A DNA stretch of 64,000 bases from assembly GCF_007197575.1 (NCBI RefSeq), contig NZ_CP041616.1:3038001-3102000 (forward strand), given 5' to 3'. Under the pieces are notes generated by a model. That model saw nothing but the letters and a program-made list of their open reading frames with translations, searched no databases and had not been told where the DNA came from. Every line of letters begins with the position of its first letter. The stretch's first letter is position 1. Made by a program: the position numbers and the translations under genes. Source of the stretch: Ornithinimicrobium ciconiae. Lineage in GTDB: Bacteria; Actinomycetota; Actinomycetes; Actinomycetales; Dermatophilaceae. Below are positions 46,020 to 55,939 of this stretch, in pieces.

Positions 46020-46891
46020 CGGCCCTTCTCACCGGGAGCTGGCGCACCGAACTGGCGACCCGGCCCACCCAACTGGACCACCGCGACCAGGTCGAGGGTG
46101 TCGTTGTCCACGAGGGGACGGACGACAGCGGTGCGCCCGAGCTGCCCACTGTCCGGGTCGACAGCGGTGACCGTGCCGAGGGGGATCGCGGCGACATACG
46201 GGATGGAGTCGGGGCTGCCCAGGGTGGTTACCTGGTCCCCGACGGCGATGTGACTGTCTCCCAGAGCAGTCAGGGTGAGGTCCCCGGGGGCGCGTGCCGG
46301 CAGTCCGGGGACGGGGCGCCCGTCGACGGAGCCGAGTGCCCCGTCGGCGCCGAAGCGCACCCCGACAACGACGTCGGAGCCGCCGAGCAGCAGCACATCG
46401 GCGCTCGAGGGCGCGGTGCGCACCACCCGCCCGACCAGGCCGTCGGAGCTGATCACGGTCTGGTCCTGCCGGACCCCGTCGACCTCCCCGACGTCGATCG
46501 TGACCGTCCGCCCGCCGACGGGTGCGCTGTCGGAGGAGAAGCCCACCACCCTCGCGGGCAGCAATTGGTGGCCTCCCCAGCCCGCGGCGGACCGCTCCAG
46601 GCTGCTCAGCTGCTCGTGGGTGCTGACCTGCGCCTCAAGCTCCTTGACGCGGGCGTCGAGCTCGTCGCGCTCCCGGGTGACCTCGGTGAGCCGGTCGTCG
46701 GTCCAGCCGGTCATCGCGGCCTGGATGGGCGCGAAGACGCTCGCCGCGCTGCGCCGGACCGGCTCGGTGACGGCGGGACGGGCCAGGTCGGCGAGCAGCA
46801 CCAGGACGGTCAGCCCCACGAGCATCCCGAGCAGCACCGTGCCCCGCCGGGCCCAGTCCGGGCGGCGCAGACGCCTGCGGGTGGTTGCCAC
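46016..46891 (-). CDS. mreC: rod shape-determining protein MreC
   Basis: 291 residues. N-terminal membrane segment (GTVLLGMLVGLTVLVLLADL), a coiled coil at ~70-105 (ERDELDARVKELEAQVSTHE), then the beta-rich MreC domain (VGFSSDSAPVGGRTVTIDVG, GLVGRVVRTAPSSADVLLLG). Periplasm-side scaffold that activates PBP2. The tail is Pro/Gly-rich. Overlaps mreD by 4 bases. Confidence 0.92.
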   Translation of the reverse strand: MATTRRRLRRPDWARRGTVLLGMLVGLTVLVLLADLARPAVTEPVRRSAASVFAPIQAAMTGWTDDRLTEVTRERDELDARVKELEAQVSTHEQLSSLERSAAGWGGHQLLPARVVGFSSDSAPVGGRTVTIDVGEVDGVRQDQTVISSDGLVGRVVRTAPSSADVLLLGGSDVVVGVRFGADGALGSVDGRPVPGLPARAPGDLTLTALGDSHIAVGDQVTTLGSPDSIPYVAAIPLGTVTAVDPDSGQLGRTAVVRPLVDNDTLDLVAVVQLGGPGRQFGAPAPGEKGR

Positions 46892-46899
46892 GCCGGCCC

Positions 46900-47928
46900 T
46901 CAGCCCCGGCGCGGGGTGACCAGGACCCGCTCGAGCGCCGCGAAGTCGTCGACGCAGGCCCCGGCTCCGCGGATCACCGCGCGCGCCGGGTCGTCGGCGA
47001 CCAGCAGCTTGACACCGAGCTCGCGGTGCAGCCGCTCGTCCAGGCCGCGCAGCAGGGCACCGCCGCCGGTGAGCATCACTCCGTTGTCGAGCACGTCCCC
47101 GGACAGCTCGGGCGGGCAGATGTCCAGCACCGCCTTGATGACGTCCACGATCTGCAGGACGGCCGGCTCGATCATCCGGCGCACCTGCGTCGAGGTCAGA
47201 CTCACCGTCTTGGGCAGGCCCGTGCCCAGATCACGGCCACGCACCCTCATCTCCTGCTCCTCGGCCATCGGATAGGCCGAGCCGAGGGTGAACTTGATGT
47301 CCTGGGCGGACCGCTCCCCCAGCAGCAGGTTGTGGCTGGCCCGGACCCCGGCCACGATCGCCTCGTCGACCTCGTCGCCGCCGACGCGCAGGCTGCGCGC
47401 ATTGACGATGCCACCCAGGCTGATCACCGCCACCTCGGTGGTCCCGCCGCCGATGTCGACGACCATGCTCGCGGTCGCATCGTGCACCGGCAGCCCCGCA
47501 CCGATCGCGGCGGCCATCGCCTCCTCGAGGACATAGACCCGGCGGGCCCCCGCGTGCAGGGCGGTGTCCTCCAGTGCCCGGCGCTCCACCGGGGTGACGC
47601 TGCTGGGCACGCAGACGACCATGCGGGGACGCACCAGCCGCGAGATGTGCAGCTGCTGCAGGAAGTGGGTCAGCATCGACTCGGTGAGGTCCGCGTCGGT
47701 GACGACCCCGTCGACCATCGGGCGCACGGTGATCACGGACGCCGGGGTGCGGCCCAGCATCTCCACCGCCCCCTGACCGCCGGCGACGAGCTGCCCGGTG
47801 GCCGCGTCGACGGCCACCAGGGTGGGCTCGTCCAAGACGACGCCCTTCCCCTGCTGGTGGATCAGGGTGTTGCTCGAGCCAAGATCGAGGGCCAGGTCCC
47901 GCCCCAACAGACCCCGACCGATGCTCAC
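46900..47928 (-). CDS. mreB: rod shape-determining protein MreB
   Basis: 342 residues. Actin-like ATPase: phosphate 1 LALDLGSSNTLIH, phosphate 2 SMVVDIGGGTTEVAVISLGG, adenosine motif VMLTGGGALLRGLDERL. Forms filaments that guide the elongasome under the membrane. The GTG at 47928 is used because TAGGAT ends 7 nt upstream and the protein then begins VSIGRGLLGRDLALDLG; a longer frame upstream has no MreB character. Confidence 0.94.
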   Translation of the reverse strand: MSIGRGLLGRDLALDLGSSNTLIHQQGKGVVLDEPTLVAVDAATGQLVAGGQGAVEMLGRTPASVITVRPMVDGVVTDADLTESMLTHFLQQLHISRLVRPRMVVCVPSSVTPVERRALEDTALHAGARRVYVLEEAMAAAIGAGLPVHDATASMVVDIGGGTTEVAVISLGGIVNARSLRVGGDEVDEAIVAGVRASHNLLLGERSAQDIKFTLGSAYPMAEEQEMRVRGRDLGTGLPKTVSLTSTQVRRMIEPAVLQIVDVIKAVLDICPPELSGDVLDNGVMLTGGGALLRGLDERLHRELGVKLLVADDPARAVIRGAGACVDDFAALERVLVTPRRG

Positions 47929-47962
47929 CTGACCGATCCTACGCAACCATTCCTCCCACCCG

Positions 47963-48036
47963 ACCGAGCGCAACGCGTGGCGAGATTTCCCTCCACCGAG
48001 CGCACGCGGTTGCGAGAATCCAAGCCACCGAGCACA
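47963..48036. repeat. 32-bp-period ACCGAGCGCA repeat
   Basis: ACCGAGCGCA at 47963 and 47995 and ACCGAGCACA at 48027, exactly 32 bp apart, with partly conserved filler (CGAGATT / CGAGAAT). It lies between mreB and the divergent gene at 48065. A second locus with the same spacing is at 52500. Confidence 0.65.
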
Positions 48037-48064
48037 TGCAGTCTCATACGGCATACTGAGGGCC

Positions 48065-48634
48065 ATGTCCGAGCTGACCCCCTCACCGGCCGACGTCGCG
48101 AGGACTCTCGCGGACATGATGTCTGCGGCCTGGCCCACGACAGGCGACGAGTCACGGCAGTGGCTGACACGGCACGGGATCGACCCCGACTCTGCCACCA
48201 AGCGGACCAGCGGCAGGGGCGTCGGCCACAGCTGGGCCCGCGCCAGGATGGACGGCTGGGGCACCGCGGACGCCGGCTGGGGGACGTTCCGCGACGAGTT
48301 CGTCGGCGTCAACTGGTTCCTCTGGCGCGGGTCCTCCTCCGACGAGGTGATGACCGCGGCCCATGCGTTGGCCGACCTCCTGACGCAGGCACAGGGCATA
48401 CCGACGGAGGCAGAGGAGTCCACGGAGCACGGCGGCACCTGGCTCTGGCTCCTGGCCGACCACGTGATCATCATGTACGCCTACCACGGGCGTCCCCGGC
48501 CTGATGGATTCCCAGCTGGCGACGCGTGTGTGCAGCTCCACGTCGACCTGCGCGAGCGCGCCGAGGCGCAGGAGGAGCACGCCCGGGCTCACCCGGCCGA
48601 GCGCCCCGCGCCCCTCGCGCAGCCCGATCAGTAG
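48065..48634 (+). CDS. hypothetical protein
   Basis: 189 residues, soluble, Trp-rich ([43 protein letters not shown]). No signal peptide or membrane segment and no family I can name. CATACT ends 7 nt before the ATG. Its 3' end overlaps the convergent pfk gene by 7 bases. The [20 protein letters not shown] segment looks like the core of a small mixed fold. Confidence 0.65.
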   Translation: MSELTPSPADVARTLADMMSAAWPTTGDESRQWLTRHGIDPDSATKRTSGRGVGHSWARARMDGWGTADAGWGTFRDEFVGVNWFLWRGSSSDEVMTAAHALADLLTQAQGIPTEAEESTEHGGTWLWLLADHVIIMYAYHGRPRPDGFPAGDACVQLHVDLRERAEAQEEHARAHPAERPAPLAQPDQ

Positions 48635-49776
48635 AGGAACATCGGCTTGCCACGCACGTGGCGGACGGTGGGGCGGTAGTTCGGCGCGTCATACAGCTCA
48701 TCGACGTCGACCCGCTTGACCCCCTCGCCGGTGACCGAGATCGGCACGCTGGAGTAGGAGCCGTTGCGCAGCGCGACCATCCGCCCGGTCGAGCCGTCGA
48801 GGGCCAGGTCGGCGGCCATGACCGCGTAGTTCGTGGCGACCATCAGGTCCAGGGAGTCCGGTGAGCCAGAGCGCATCAGATAACCCACCTGCTGATAGAT
48901 GATGCCCTCACCCGTGCGCTCCTTGATCAGCTCGCCGGTGAGCTGACCGATGCCGCCCAGCTTGCGGTGCCCGTAGGCGTCGGCCTCACCGGAGAGCATC
49001 ATCTCCCCACCCGCCAGGGTCGCCCCCTCAGAGATCGTGACCATCGAATAGTTGGACGGGTTCTTGGCCTTGTCCGCCATGAGCAGGTCACAGACCCGGT
49101 CGATGTCGAAGGGCACCTCCGGGATCAGCGCGCGGTCCACGCCCGCCAGGTAGGCGGTGATCAGGGACGTCTCACCCGAGTAGCGGCCGAACAGCTCGAC
49201 GACCGCGATCCGCTCGTGCGAACCGGTGGAGGTGCGCAGGTTGTGGATGAACTCCACCCCGCGCGTCACCGCCGTGGAGAAGCCGATGCAGTAGTCGGTC
49301 CCGTTGACGTCATTGTCCATCGTCTTGGGGATGGCGATGGTCGGCACGCCCTCCTGGTGCATCCGCAGGCCATAGGACAGCGTGTCGTCGCCGCCGATCG
49401 GGATCAGCACGTCGATCCCGGCGTGCTCGATGACCTTGAGCGCGTGCGCGGTCAGGTCGTGCGGTCCGTCGCCGCTGACCGACCCGGCCAGGAAGTCCGG
49501 CACGTCGGCGGTCTTCACCTTGCCGGGGTTGGTGCGCGAGCTGTGCAGGAAGGTGCCGCCACTGCGGTCCACCTTGCGCACCACGCCGGGGTCGAGAGTG
49601 ATCAGGTTGGCCGCCACCGAGCCGGGATCGTCGGGGTTGGTGTTGAGCAGCCCGCCCCAGCCGCGGCGGACGCCGACGACCTCGTGGCCCTCTTCGTGCA
49701 CGCGGTTGACGACCGCCTTGATGCACGGGTTCAGTCCGGGGACGTCTCCCCCGCCGGTGAGTATGCCGATCCGCAC
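48628..49776 (-). CDS. 6-phosphofructokinase, PPi-type active site
   Basis: 382 residues. Phosphorylates fructose 6-phosphate in glycolysis. Seen: [25 protein letters not shown] (residues 128-132), IPKTMDND with Lys151 followed by the catalytic Asp, and [12 protein letters not shown]. The Asp at 131 (GGDD) and Lys151 are the residues of pyrophosphate-dependent and mixed-donor enzymes; ATP-PFKs have Gly at the first position. The donor is therefore probably PPi, not ATP (inference from family rules). GTG start. Confidence 0.9.
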   Translation of the reverse strand: MRIGILTGGGDVPGLNPCIKAVVNRVHEEGHEVVGVRRGWGGLLNTNPDDPGSVAANLITLDPGVVRKVDRSGGTFLHSSRTNPGKVKTADVPDFLAGSVSGDGPHDLTAHALKVIEHAGIDVLIPIGGDDTLSYGLRMHQEGVPTIAIPKTMDNDVNGTDYCIGFSTAVTRGVEFIHNLRTSTGSHERIAVVELFGRYSGETSLITAYLAGVDRALIPEVPFDIDRVCDLLMADKAKNPSNYSMVTISEGATLAGGEMMLSGEADAYGHRKLGGIGQLTGELIKERTGEGIIYQQVGYLMRSGSPDSLDLMVATNYAVMAADLALDGSTGRMVALRNGSYSSVPISVTGEGVKRVDVDELYDAPNYRPTVRHVRGKPMFLY

Positions 49777-49968
49777 GGTGACCTACTTCCTGCCAGTCGA
49801 GCTCATGCCCGGGTCGGCCGGGCCGAGAATGGTGCGATCAGGCTAGCCCAGCGAGTCGGGGCCGCGGGGAGGGCTGCAGGCGTGGGCGGGGCGTGGTCCG
49901 AGGCCGAGACGTACGATGCAGGTCGTGCCATCAACCGGCACCTCTCGACGTCCCCGGGAGGGTTCACG

Positions 49969-52035
49969 ATGACCGCACCGAGTCCACTCACCGGTCCCAC
50001 GGCATACACCATGACCCCCGAGCACCGGCGGGTCTTTATCGGTCTGATGCTCGGGATGTTCGTCGCCTCGATCAGCCAGACGATCGTCGGTCCGGCCATG
50101 CCGCGCATCGTGGCCGAGCTCGGTGGGATGGAGCACTACAGCTGGGTGGCGACCGCAGCCATGCTCGTCTCAGCGATCGCCGTGCCGATCGTGGGCAAGC
50201 TCTCCGACATGTTCGGACGGCGCGAGTTCTACCTCGGCGGGCTGGTGATCTTCATGGTCGGCTCGGTCATCTCCGGGCTGGCCCCCAACTTCTGGACGCT
50301 GGTCGCTGGCCGTGCCGTGCAGGGACTGGGCATGGGCACGCTGATGCCGTTGTCCCAGACCATCATCGGGGACATCATCCCGGCGCGGCAGCGTGGCAAG
50401 TACCAGGGCCTGATGGGGGCCGTCTTCGGCGTCACCTCGGTGGCAGGGCCGCTCGCCGGTGGGTTCATCACCGACGCGTGGGGCTGGCGCTGGCTGTTCT
50501 TCGCGGCGCTACCCGTCGGGATCGTCGGCGTGTTCATCATCGCCCGGTTCCTCAAGCTGGAGCACACCGGCACCCCGGGCAAGATCGACGTCCTGGGCAT
50601 CATGACCCTGACCCCTGCCCTGGTGGCCATCCTGCTGGCGACCTCGTGGGCGGGCTCAACCTATTCGTGGGACTCCCCGGTCATCCTGGGGCTGTTCGCC
50701 GTGGGGACCGTGCTGCTCGCGCTCTTCGTCCTGGTGGAGGCCCGCGCGCAGAACCCCTTGCTGCCGCTGGGCATGTTCCGCAACGGCATCGTCACTTACT
50801 CCAGCATCGCCGCGTTCGGGATGGCGATGGTCATGTTCGGCGCGATCATCTATGTGCCGGTCTTTGCGCAGGGCGTGCTCGGGGTCAACGCCACCGAGTC
50901 CGGGCTGATCCTGATGCCGATGATGCTGGGCCTGATCGTGGTCGGCATCGTCGCCGGGTTCCTGATCACCAGGACGGGGCGCTACAAGGAGATCATGCTG
51001 CTCGGCGTGGTCGTGATCGCGCTCGGGTTGTGGATGCTGACCCGGCTGGGGGTCGACTCCTCGGAGTGGGAGCTGACGGCGGCCATCGCGGTGATGGGCA
51101 CCGGGCTGGGCCTGGCCATGCAGCAGTACACCCTCGTGGTGCAGAACGCTGTGCCCCGCTCGGCCCTGGGCGTCGGCACCGCGGCGCTGCAGTTCTTCCG
51201 CAATGTCGGCAACACGGTCGGCATCGCGATCTTCGGGTCGGTGATGACCGCCGGACTGGCTGGGGCCATCGCCTCACACCTGCCGGCCGACTTCGCCGAT
51301 GAGGCTGGCGATCTCGAGGGGATCGACGCCGGTGCGGCACTCGACCCCGCGGCCATGGCGGGCCTGCCGCCGGAGGTCCTTGCCGCCATCCGCGCTGGCC
51401 TGTCCGACCAGCTGCACGACGTCTTCCTGCTGGGGCTGCCGATCATGGTGGTGGTCTTCCTCGCGACCCTGGGGATCCGGGCGATCCCGCTGCGCGAGAC
51501 GGTGCACACCCCGGACGAGGCCCAGCGGGAGTATCTCGACACGATGGCGCACAGTGCCCCGTCGGAGAACTACGTGCCCAGCCTGCGCCACGGCGATGTC
51601 GGGGCCCGCACCCGGGAGCGGGTGCTGGGCATCGAGCTGGCACTGCTGGCGCGACTGGCCGGGCAGGACGACCGCCCGTTCCTGACCCGGGCCGTGGCCG
51701 AGCTGGGTGAGGGTGACCTGGAGCGCGGACGGACCCTGCTGCGGCAGGCCTCCCTGATGCTGACCAGTGCGGACGACCAGGAGGTGGCGCAAGCCGAGCG
51801 GTATGCCGTCGCGCTGGGCCAGCGGGCTGGTGCCGCGGGTGGGTTGCTGAGCGAGCAGCTGCGCCAGGACCTCGCCGTGCGGGCTGCGGAGCGCAGCCGC
51901 GCCGAGGTGCTCTCGAGCATCGAGACGTCCGTGGCCGAACGGCACACAGCCGTCGATCTCAGCCAGGTCCGTCAGGCGGCCAGCGAGCTGGCGACAGCCC
52001 TGCTGGTCGACCTTGCCCCGGAGCCGGAGGACTGA
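49969..52035 (+). CDS. DHA2-type MFS drug exporter with long cytosolic C-terminus
   Basis: 688 residues. Fourteen-segment MFS: VFIGLMLGMFVASISQTIVG, GKLSDMFGRREFYLGG (motif A), GRAVQGLGMGTLMPLSQTII, GVTSVAGPLAGGFITDAWGW (motif C). Motif set is that of proton-driven multidrug exporters. After the last segment (~residue 510) comes a hydrophilic helical domain of ~170 residues, uncommon in DHA2 proteins. Ribosome site GGGAGGG. A much longer upstream in-frame start is rejected because it overlaps pfk. Confidence 0.88.
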   Translation: MTAPSPLTGPTAYTMTPEHRRVFIGLMLGMFVASISQTIVGPAMPRIVAELGGMEHYSWVATAAMLVSAIAVPIVGKLSDMFGRREFYLGGLVIFMVGSVISGLAPNFWTLVAGRAVQGLGMGTLMPLSQTIIGDIIPARQRGKYQGLMGAVFGVTSVAGPLAGGFITDAWGWRWLFFAALPVGIVGVFIIARFLKLEHTGTPGKIDVLGIMTLTPALVAILLATSWAGSTYSWDSPVILGLFAVGTVLLALFVLVEARAQNPLLPLGMFRNGIVTYSSIAAFGMAMVMFGAIIYVPVFAQGVLGVNATESGLILMPMMLGLIVVGIVAGFLITRTGRYKEIMLLGVVVIALGLWMLTRLGVDSSEWELTAAIAVMGTGLGLAMQQYTLVVQNAVPRSALGVGTAALQFFRNVGNTVGIAIFGSVMTAGLAGAIASHLPADFADEAGDLEGIDAGAALDPAAMAGLPPEVLAAIRAGLSDQLHDVFLLGLPIMVVVFLATLGIRAIPLRETVHTPDEAQREYLDTMAHSAPSENYVPSLRHGDVGARTRERVLGIELALLARLAGQDDRPFLTRAVAELGEGDLERGRTLLRQASLMLTSADDQEVAQAERYAVALGQRAGAAGGLLSEQLRQDLAVRAAERSRAEVLSSIETSVAERHTAVDLSQVRQAASELATALLVDLAPEPED

Positions 52036-52050
52036 CCCCCCGTCTCCCCG

Positions 52051-52482
52051 TCAGGACAGCTCGGGGAACCAGATGCCGATCTCACGGGCGGCCGACTCCG
52101 GGGAGTCCGAGCCGTGCACGATGTTCTGCTGGACCTTCAGTCCCCAGTCCCGCCCCAGGTCGCCGCGGATGGTGCCCGGCAGGGCGGCGGTCGGGTCGGT
52201 GGCTCCAGCCAGTGCGCGGAACCCGGGGATGCAGCCGTGGCCCTCGATGACCGCAGCGGTCACCGGGCCTGACGACATGAACTCCACGAGCGGCTCATAG
52301 AAGGGCTTGCCCTCGTGCTCGGCATAGTGGGTCGCCAGCTGCTCCGCGGTCGGTGTGGTCACCGCCAGCGCGACCAGCGTGTAGCCCTTGGCCTCGATGC
52401 GGCGCAGCACCTCCCCGCTGAGACCGCGACGGTAGCCGTCGGGCTTGACCAGGACCAGGGACCGTTCGATCTGCTCACTCAC
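52051..52482 (-). CDS. ndk: nucleoside diphosphate kinase
   Basis: 143 residues, family length. Balances NTP pools through a phospho-histidine. Seen: RSLVLVKPDGYRRGL, AEHEGKPFYEPLVEFMSSGP, and the active-site His in QQNIVHGSDSPESAAREI. GTG start with TAGGGT 7 nt upstream on the minus strand. Usually follows DUF4233 in actinobacteria; here uppP and a YjbR gene lie between. Confidence 0.95.
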   Translation of the reverse strand: MSEQIERSLVLVKPDGYRRGLSGEVLRRIEAKGYTLVALAVTTPTAEQLATHYAEHEGKPFYEPLVEFMSSGPVTAAVIEGHGCIPGFRALAGATDPTAALPGTIRGDLGRDWGLKVQQNIVHGSDSPESAAREIGIWFPELS

Positions 52483-52556
52483 GGCGCCCACCCTAATCGA
52501 CCGAGCGCACCCTCTCGCCTGCTCCCCTGTCATCGGGCGCACGCCGTGGTTCAACT

Positions 52557-52622
52557 CACCCCGACCAGGAAGACCGGTCACCCCGACCAGGAAGACCGGT
52601 CACCCCGACCAGGAAGACCGGG
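52557..52622 (+). repeat. 22-bp tandem repeat, three units
   Basis: Three head-to-tail copies of a 22-bp unit starting CACCCCGACCAGGAAGACCG, at 52557-52578, 52579-52600 and 52601-52622; only the last base differs. It sits between ndk and the YjbR gene, 31 nt before the latter's promoter. Confidence 0.9.
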
Positions 52623-52664
52623 TGACGCTGGCGGCGGCCGGTGACCACGCGACATACTGGGCGT

Positions 52665-53090
52665 ATGGCGGACGCGCCCCACCCCTCACGGGTCGAGGAC
52701 GACGACCCGCACCTGGTGCGGGTGCGCGAGCTCTGCCTCGCACTGCCCGGTGCTGGGGAGAAGCGGTCCCACGGCAGCCCCACCTTCTTCACCCGCAAGG
52801 TGTTCGCGGTCTTCGGTGGCGCCCTCAAGGGCGACCACTACGCACCCGTCGCGAGGCACTCGCTCCTCTTCCTCCCCGACGAGTCTGAGCGGGAGGCCCT
52901 GATCGGCGACGAGCGGTTCTTCGTGCCCGCCTACTTCGGCCCGTCGGGCTGGCTGGGGCTGAGCTTCCACCTGATCGGTGCCGTGGACGAGGTGGACTGG
53001 GTCGAGGTGGCCGAGCTGATCGAGATGTCCTACCGACTCACTGCGCCGGTCACCCTGGTGCGGGAGCTGGAGGCACGAGCCGACCGCTGA
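52665..53090 (+). CDS. MmcQ/YjbR family protein
   Basis: 141 residues. YjbR fold: LVRVRELCLALPGAGEKRSH, SPTFFTRKVFAVFGG, the FFVPAYFGPSGWLGLSFH core with conserved Gly-Trp, and a C-terminal EVAELIEMSYRLTAP helix. Often called DNA-binding; function not settled. CATACT ends 6 nt before the ATG. Confidence 0.85.
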   Translation: MADAPHPSRVEDDDPHLVRVRELCLALPGAGEKRSHGSPTFFTRKVFAVFGGALKGDHYAPVARHSLLFLPDESEREALIGDERFFVPAYFGPSGWLGLSFHLIGAVDEVDWVEVAELIEMSYRLTAPVTLVRELEARADR

Positions 53091-53115
53091 CCAGTCCCTG
53101 GTCATGGCGGAGGGG

Positions 53116-53946
53116 TCAGGCCACGAGCACGCCGGTGCCCAGCAGCGCGAACAGCACCAGTGCCAGCGCGATCCGATAGATCACGAACGGCGTGAACGTG
53201 TGCGTGGTGATGTAACGCATGAACCAGGCGATGACCGCGAGCGCGACGACGAAGGCGATGCCGGTCGCGACCCAGATCTGACCCCACTGCGGCGGCACCG
53301 TGTTGTCCGAGATCTTCAGCACCTGATAGAAGCCCGAGCCGAGCACCGCAGGGATCGCCAGCAAGAAGCTGTAGCGCGCTGCGGTCTCGCGGCTGTAGCC
53401 CATGAACAGACCGGCCGCGATGGTGCCGCCGCTGCGGGAGACGCCGGGGATGAGGGCCAGTGACTGCGCGAGTCCATAGAGTATGCCGTCCCGCCAGGTG
53501 ATCTCCCGCAGCCCCTTGGGGCGGGCCACCCGCGAAGCAAACCGGTCCGCGGCAAAGATGACCAGGGCAAACACCAGCAGCATCGTGGCCGTGAGCCACA
53601 GGCTGCGCAGGTCGGTCTCGATGTAGTCCTGCAGCGTGAAGCCCAGCACCCCGATCGGGATCGAGCCGATGATGACCAGCCAGCCCATGCGGGCCTCGGG
53701 GTCGTTGCGCGGCACCCGGCCGACCAGGGACAGCGCCCACTGCGTGATGATCTGCACGATGTCCCGGAAGAAGAACACCAGGACGGCGGCCTCGGTGCCC
53801 AACTGGCTGATCGCGGTGAAGGCCGCGCCGGGGTCACCCGTGCCGAAGAGCTGACCGACGATCGAGAGGTGCGCGCTGGAGCTGATCGGCAGGAACTCGG
53901 TGAGCCCCTGGACCAGCCCCAGGACGATCGCCTCGAGATACCCCAT
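53116..53946 (-). CDS. uppP: undecaprenyl-diphosphatase
   Basis: 276 residues, about eight membrane segments. Recycles undecaprenyl pyrophosphate, the wall lipid carrier, and gives bacitracin resistance. Seen: [20 protein letters not shown] (catalytic Glu and Ser region) and [20 protein letters not shown] (second catalytic motif with Arg and Ser). ATG overlaps the DUF4233 stop by one base, so it ends the ileS-folC-DUF4233-uppP operon. Confidence 0.94.
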   Translation of the reverse strand: MGYLEAIVLGLVQGLTEFLPISSSAHLSIVGQLFGTGDPGAAFTAISQLGTEAAVLVFFFRDIVQIITQWALSLVGRVPRNDPEARMGWLVIIGSIPIGVLGFTLQDYIETDLRSLWLTATMLLVFALVIFAADRFASRVARPKGLREITWRDGILYGLAQSLALIPGVSRSGGTIAAGLFMGYSRETAARYSFLLAIPAVLGSGFYQVLKISDNTVPPQWGQIWVATGIAFVVALAVIAWFMRYITTHTFTPFVIYRIALALVLFALLGTGVLVA

Positions 53947-54512
53947 CAGTCCCCCATTTTCGTAGTGGTTTCGTTGGTGTCACCCGCATTCTCCGAGTGG
54001 TTTCGCTGCTCGCGAGGACGGACGTTCTGTTGATCTGTGTGCTCGGTGGGGTGATTTTCCGCCATACCGTGCGCTGGGTCGTTGTCCTGCGGCTGCTCGT
54101 CGGGATGAAGGGGGCCGTGCTCGGCGATCCAGTCGCGGGTCATCTGCTCCATGCTGGGGCCCTGCACCAGGGCGAGCACCCACAACGCGCCGAAGATCAC
54201 CGCGACGATCCCCATCGCGGTGAGCGCTAGGGTGCTCAGGGCCGTCAGGCCCATCACGACCCAGCCCAGGGTCAGACCCCACGGTCGGCGCATGGAGCCG
54301 GCGGCCACGATTGCCAGGACCGCCAGGACGCTGCCACCGATGAGCAGCAGGTTGGCCCGCTGGGTGTCACCGTCGGCGGACAGCTCAAGCTGTCGGCCGG
54401 CGAGCCCCCCGAAGAATAGGGCCAGGGACAAACCGCCGAGCACGATAGAGGCCAGCCTGCGGGTCGCCTTCTCCGGGACACCGGAGAGTCGCACATGGTG
54501 CAGCCAGGTCAC
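53946..54512 (-). CDS. DUF4233 membrane protein
   Basis: 188 residues. Four membrane segments between ~25 and ~120 ([39 protein letters not shown] and following), then a hydrophilic tail. DUF4233 proteins regularly follow folC in actinobacteria. Overlaps folC (GTGA) and uppP (TGATG). Its last ~17 codons are made by the 32-bp repeat family, so the tail is probably not family sequence. Function unknown. Confidence 0.8.
   Translation of the reverse strand: MTWLHHVRLSGVPEKATRRLASIVLGGLSLALFFGGLAGRQLELSADGDTQRANLLLIGGSVLAVLAIVAAGSMRRPWGLTLGWVVMGLTALSTLALTAMGIVAVIFGALWVLALVQGPSMEQMTRDWIAEHGPLHPDEQPQDNDPAHGMAENHPTEHTDQQNVRPREQRNHSENAGDTNETTTKMGD
53955..54008 (-). repeat. two units of the 32-bp GGTTTCG repeat inside the DUF4233 3' end
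   Basis: CATTTTCGTAGTGGTTTCG (plus view, 53955) and CATTCTCCGAGTGGTTTCG (53987) are exactly 32 bp apart, with GGTGTCACCCG between, like GGTCCACCCCG in the 19339 cluster. The elements are translated on the minus strand as part of the DUF4233 tail. Confidence 0.6.
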
Positions 54513-55939
54513 GTGGACTGGCTCCCCTCGCCCGTCACGCCCAGCAGCATCCGCACGTCCGCCACGGTGGTGATCGAGCCGGTGGCCAAGACCGCGCCGG
54601 TCATGCCGCCCCCGTCGGCCATCCCGCTAGCGATATCGAGGGCATCGGGCAGGTCCCGCACGACGGTCACGCGGTCCTCGCCGAACAGCTCGACCGCCAT
54701 CTCTCCGAGCCGCTCCGGGGGGATGGAGCGCGGAGAGGTGCTGCGCGAGACGACGATGTGGTCCAGCAGCGGCTCGAGCACCTCGAGCATGGTGGAGGCG
54801 TCCTTCTCCTGCAGCACCGCGACCACTCCGACGAGCCGGTGGAAGGTGAAGGACTCGCGGATCGCCTCGGCCATCGCCGCGATGCCGGCCGGGTTGTGCG
54901 CCGCGTCGACGATGACCGTCGGGCTGCGCCGCACGATCTCCAACCGTCCCGGTGAGCTGACGTCTGCGAACGCGGCCCGGACCACGTCGGCATCCAGGGG
55001 CTGCTCGCCCCCGCCGAGGAACCCCTCGACGGCCGCGACCGCCATCGCCGCGTTGTGCACCTGGTGGGCACCGAAGAGCGGCAGGAAGACGTCGGTGTAG
55101 TCACCGGCCAGGCCGCGCAGTGACATCAGCTGACCACCCACGGCGACCTCCCGCTGGAGCACGCCGTAGGCCAGCCCCTCCACCTGCGCGGTGGCGCCGA
55201 CCTCGTCGCAGCGCTCGAGCAGCAACTGCAGGACCTCGTTCTCCTGGACCCCGAGGACGGCGATCGCGTCGGACTTGATGATGCCGGCCTTCTCTGTGGC
55301 GATGTCGATGAGGTTGTCACCGAGCAGCCGGGTGTGGTCGATAGCAACGGGCGCCACGACCGCGACCTGCCCGTCGGCGACGTTGGTGGCGTCCCACACC
55401 CCACCGAGCCCGACCTCGACGACGGCGACGTCGACCGGGGCGTCCGAGAAGACCGCATAGGCGATGATCACGAGCAGCTCGAAGTAGGTGATCCGCGGGC
55501 CACCCGCAGCCAGGGAGGTCTCATCGACCATCTGGACATAGGGCAGGACGTCGTCGTAGGCCGCCAGGAAGCGCTCCGGATCGACCGGCTCCCCGGCGAT
55601 CGCGATCCGCTCCCGCAGGTGGTGCAGGTGCGGGCTGGTGAACCGTCCGGTGGTCAGGCCCAGCTCGCGCAGCAGCCGCTCGACCATCCGGGTCGTGGAG
55701 GTCTTGCCGTTGGTGCCGGTGATGTGGATCATCGGGAAGTTGCGCTGCGGGTGGCCGAGCAGATCCATGACCTGCACGACGCGGTCGAGGGTGGGCTCGA
55801 TGACATTCTCCGGTGACCGGGCCAGGATCTCCTCGGTCACCTGCGCCATCCGCGCCGCGATCAGCGGGTCGACCGGCTGACCGCCCGCACCCTCGCGCCT
55901 GCGCCGCCGGTCGCCCGGCGTCTCGTCTGAGGAGGTCAT
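54509..55939 (-). CDS. folC: folylpolyglutamate synthase/dihydrofolate synthase
   Basis: 476 residues. Adds glutamate to dihydropteroate/folates. Mur-ligase fold with P-loop [52 protein letters not shown]-type [20 protein letters not shown] and [14 protein letters not shown] overlaps the ileS stop (ATGA). Supplies the folate used by ThyA and DHFR. Confidence 0.94.
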   Translation of the reverse strand: MTSSDETPGDRRRRREGAGGQPVDPLIAARMAQVTEEILARSPENVIEPTLDRVVQVMDLLGHPQRNFPMIHITGTNGKTSTTRMVERLLRELGLTTGRFTSPHLHHLRERIAIAGEPVDPERFLAAYDDVLPYVQMVDETSLAAGGPRITYFELLVIIAYAVFSDAPVDVAVVEVGLGGVWDATNVADGQVAVVAPVAIDHTRLLGDNLIDIATEKAGIIKSDAIAVLGVQENEVLQLLLERCDEVGATAQVEGLAYGVLQREVAVGGQLMSLRGLAGDYTDVFLPLFGAHQVHNAAMAVAAVEGFLGGGEQPLDADVVRAAFADVSSPGRLEIVRRSPTVIVDAAHNPAGIAAMAEAIRESFTFHRLVGVVAVLQEKDASTMLEVLEPLLDHIVVSRSTSPRSIPPERLGEMAVELFGEDRVTVVRDLPDALDIASGMADGGGMTGAVLATGSITTVADVRMLLGVTGEGSQST

